Assembly (NCBI RefSeq): GCF_014303395.1
Contig: NZ_CP060298.1
Span: forward strand, 1,178,001-1,242,000
Source: Nakamurella sp. PAMC28650
GTDB lineage: Bacteria > Actinomycetota > Actinomycetes > Mycobacteriales > Nakamurellaceae
Length of the DNA stretch: 64,000 bases
Direction: 5' to 3'
The notes beneath the pieces are model-generated. The model was not told the origin of the DNA and made no database searches. It saw nothing but the letters and a program-made list of their open reading frames with translations. The number at the start of each line of letters is the position of its first letter. Position 1 is the first letter of the stretch. A program made the position numbers and the translations under genes. Shown in pieces: positions 61,952 to 64,000 of this stretch.

Positions 61952-63460
61952 ATGGAACTGCATGATGGCAACAAACAATGTTGGTTCCTGACCGGGAGCC
62001 AGGGTCTGTACGGCCCCGAGACGCTCGAGCAGGTGGCCGGTCAGTCACGCCAGATCGCCGCCGAGCTCGATGCCTCGACGGAGTTGGACCTCCCGGTCGT
62101 GTGGAAGCCCGTACTGACCGATGCGACTGCCATCCGAGCGGTGATGCTGGCCGCCAACGCCGATCCGGACTGCGTCGGGCTGATCATCTGGATGCACACG
62201 TTCTCGCCCGCCAAGATGTGGATCAGCGGATTGGACGCGCTCCGGAAGCCACTGCTGCACCTGCACACCCAGGCGAACGTCGACCTACCCTGGGCCGAGA
62301 TCGACATGGACTTCATGAATCTGAACCAGGCGGCCCACGGTGACCGGGAGGCCGGCTACATCCAGACCCGGCTGGGTATTGCCCGCAAGACGGTGGCCGG
62401 TCACGTCCGGAATCCGAGAGTTGCAGCGAGGGTGGGTGCCTGGCAGCGGGCTGCGGCCGGTGCATCGGCGATCCGCTCGCTGAAACTCGCCCGGTTCGGC
62501 GACAACATGCGCGAGGTGGCCGTCACCGAGGGCGACAAGGTCGAAGCGCAACTCCGCTTCGGCGTCTCCGTGAACACCTATGGCGTCAACGATCTCGTCG
62601 ACAGGGTCGACGCGGTGGCCGATACCGAGGTGAGCGCGCTGGTCGCCGAGTACGCCGACACGTACAAGGTTGCGCCGGAACTGCTCGTGGGGGGACCGCG
62701 GCACGAATCGTTGCGGTACGGGGCGCGAATCGAACTGGGCCTCCGGATGTTCCTGACCGAAGGCGGTTTCGGCGCGTTCACCACCAATTTCGAGGATCTC
62801 GGTGGTCTGCGCCAGCTGCCGGGTCTGGCGGTCCAGCGTCTGATGGCCGACGGTTACGGGTTCGGCGGCGAGGGCGACTGGAAGACTTCCGTGATGCTGC
62901 ACACCGTGAAGGCGATGGCCGCTGGTCGAACGGGCGGAACGTCGTTCATGGAGGACTACACCTACGATCTCGGGGCCGAGGTGCCCACCATTCTCGGCGC
63001 TCACATGCTCGAGGTCTGCCCCAGCATCGCGTCGGGTACGCCGACCCTGGAGATCCATCCGCTGGGGATCGGCGGCCGGGAGGATCCGGTCCGGCTGGTG
63101 TTCGATGCGAGTCCCGGCCCGGCTGTGGTGCTGGGGATCGCCGACATGGGGGAGCGGTTTCGTCTGGTGGCCAACGAGATCACCGTCATCCAGCCTCCTC
63201 GGCCGCTGCCGAGATTGCCGGTCGCACGGGCGGTGTGGGAGCCGCAACCCTCGCTGGAGACCTCCGCGGAGTGCTGGCTCGCGGCCGGCGGACCGCACCA
63301 CACCGTGTTGTCGTCGGCGGTCGGCGTCGAGGAACTGCACGACTTCGCCGAGATGATGGCGACCGAACTTCTGGTGATCGACCCGCGGACCGACACCAGG
63401 AGTTTCGGTAACGAACTGAGGTGGAACCAGGCGTATTACCGGCTGGCCAGGGGCTTCTGA
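61952..63460 (+). CDS. araA: L-arabinose isomerase
   Basis: The product is 502 aa, the usual length. It begins [20 protein letters not shown], the family N terminus, and has [55 protein letters not shown] with metal-ligand Glu, and [12 protein letters not shown]. It converts L-arabinose to L-ribulose, the first step of the pathway. A strong hairpin follows 6 bases after the stop. Confidence 0.97.
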   Translation: MELHDGNKQCWFLTGSQGLYGPETLEQVAGQSRQIAAELDASTELDLPVVWKPVLTDATAIRAVMLAANADPDCVGLIIWMHTFSPAKMWISGLDALRKPLLHLHTQANVDLPWAEIDMDFMNLNQAAHGDREAGYIQTRLGIARKTVAGHVRNPRVAARVGAWQRAAAGASAIRSLKLARFGDNMREVAVTEGDKVEAQLRFGVSVNTYGVNDLVDRVDAVADTEVSALVAEYADTYKVAPELLVGGPRHESLRYGARIELGLRMFLTEGGFGAFTTNFEDLGGLRQLPGLAVQRLMADGYGFGGEGDWKTSVMLHTVKAMAAGRTGGTSFMEDYTYDLGAEVPTILGAHMLEVCPSIASGTPTLEIHPLGIGGREDPVRLVFDASPGPAVVLGIADMGERFRLVANEITVIQPPRPLPRLPVARAVWEPQPSLETSAECWLAAGGPHHTVLSSAVGVEELHDFAEMMATELLVIDPRTDTRSFGNELRWNQAYYRLARGF

Positions 63461-63466
63461 GAGGGT

Positions 63467-63510
63467 GAGTGTGCGGTCAGCAGGCGTTTTCGCCTGCTGA
63501 CCGCACACTC
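63467..63510 (+). terminator. Strong terminator hairpin after araA
   Basis: A perfect 20-bp stem (63467-63486 with 63491-63510) closes on a TTTT loop, right after araA. No T-run follows, but the stem is exceptionally stable and ends the araBDA transcript before the next promoter. Confidence 0.8.
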
Positions 63511-63577
63511 GCGACCAAAAAAGCGGTCGTCGGAAATGTCCCCGAAAAACAATTTGAGCAATTTGTAGATCTTTGGC

Positions 63578-63605
63578 TTGACACCGTACTTGTGAGCGTT
63601 AACAT
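63578..63605 (+). promoter_or_regulatory. Promoter and LacI-type operator before the sugar-binding protein gene
   Basis: TTGACA (63578-63583) and TAACAT (63600-63605) are 16 bases apart. TTGTGAGCGTTAACAT (63590-63605) overlaps the -10 box and matches the araB operator in 14 of 16 positions, indicating control by the same regulator. About 200 bases of untranslated leader follow, in which no gene is seen. Confidence 0.72.
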
Positions 63606-63805
63606 TACCCGGACAGTGACCGCCGCCACATCACCGCTCACCGCAGGGCGAGCCCGGTGACGACACGGACGACCATTCGGCCGCGCCGATCCTGTTCCGG
63701 TGGTGGTCGGATCCGAGTCGCGGCCGAGCTCCGCTCGAGGCCCGAGACCTCATGTCCAGTGGTACATCCCGCAGTCCATCATCGTGACGACAAGGACACC
63801 CGAGA

Positions 63806-64000
63806 ATGACGAATCATCACCGTACCGCCCTCATCGCAGCCGCCGGCGCGGCCCTCCTGCTCGCCGGCTGCAGCACCGGTCAGACCACGTCGGCGGCGAG
63901 TTCGAGCGCCGGTGCCGGCTCCAGTTCGAGCGCGTCGTCGTCGGCCCCCGGTGTCGCTGCGGTGAGCCCGGCGAGCTCGGCACCCGCCAGCACGCCCGCC
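63806..64000 (+). CDS. Probable sugar ABC transporter substrate-binding lipoprotein, 3' truncated
   Basis: 65 codons are visible before the window ends. The N terminus MTNHHRTALIAAAGAALLLA followed by GCS has a lipoprotein signal with lipobox LAGC, followed by a Ser/Ala-rich linker. The operator shared with araB and the position after araA suggest a monosaccharide-binding protein for arabinose uptake. The folded domain lies outside the window, so the family is inferred from context. Confidence 0.7.
   Translation, partial: MTNHHRTALIAAAGAALLLAGCSTGQTTSAASSSAGAGSSSSASSSAPGVAAVSPASSAPASTPA

Overview
The window is very GC-rich DNA with tightly packed genes, many GTG starts and ATGA/GTGA stop-start overlaps. 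It carries a block typical of Actinomycetota: NUDIX, DUF6049, MurJ fused to a pseudokinase, SigM, anti-sigma factor, TrxB, TrxA and CwlM. The source is therefore a high-GC actinobacterium; I cannot fix the genus from sequence alone. No tRNA, rRNA, CRISPR array, prophage or insertion sequence was seen.

Layout. (1) 1-14.3 kb is mostly sugar metabolism: the 3' part of an aldose 1-epimerase, a secreted DUF5666-like protein, a NarL-type two-component system, a sugar isomerase/epimerase plus Gfo/Idh/MocA dehydrogenase pair, a MerR-glyoxalase fusion regulator, and a LacI-regulated ABC sugar transporter with a GH51 arabinofuranosidase. (2) 14.4-17.3 kb holds a lipoprotein and a membrane-tethered sigma factor that share an extracellular domain; this is the most unusual system here. 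(3) 17.5-32.7 kb is the conserved cell-envelope and redox block, with DedA at one side and a CCA tRNA nucleotidyltransferase facing away at the other. (4) 32.8-36.7 kb holds two c-di-GMP proteins. (5) 36.8-44.9 kb is a probable ketone-degradation locus: Baeyer-Villiger monooxygenase, nitroreductase-like protein, acyl-CoA ligase, TetR regulator, serine esterase, a small DUF1036-like protein and an SDR. (6) 44.9-58.1 kb has a frameshifted penicillin-acylase-like gene, a LysG/ArgP-type regulator, an MFS transporter, YqgE, methionine aminopeptidase, a frameshifted DUF1772 gene, SdpI, leuS with a leucine-rich leader peptide, a nitrilase and a MOSC protein. (7) 58.2-64.0 kb is an L-arabinose catabolic operon (LacI/AraR-like regulator, araB-araD-araA) followed by the start of a sugar-binding lipoprotein.

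How it fits together. The two sugar regions look complementary. The GH51 enzyme and ABC importer at 7.3-12.2 kb would release and import arabinosides, and araBDA at 59-63.5 kb would convert L-arabinose to D-xylulose 5-phosphate. Each side has its own LacI-family regulator and its own kind of operator palindrome.

Two further patterns stand out. Three genes (sigM, the acylase and the DUF1772 gene) carry an apparent single-base indel in a short G/C run, so assembly error must be excluded before calling them pseudogenes. A family of about 80-bp intergenic inverted-repeat elements with GATCAACTT/AAGTTGATC ends, plus several 14-19 bp tandem arrays, sits at gene 3' ends.
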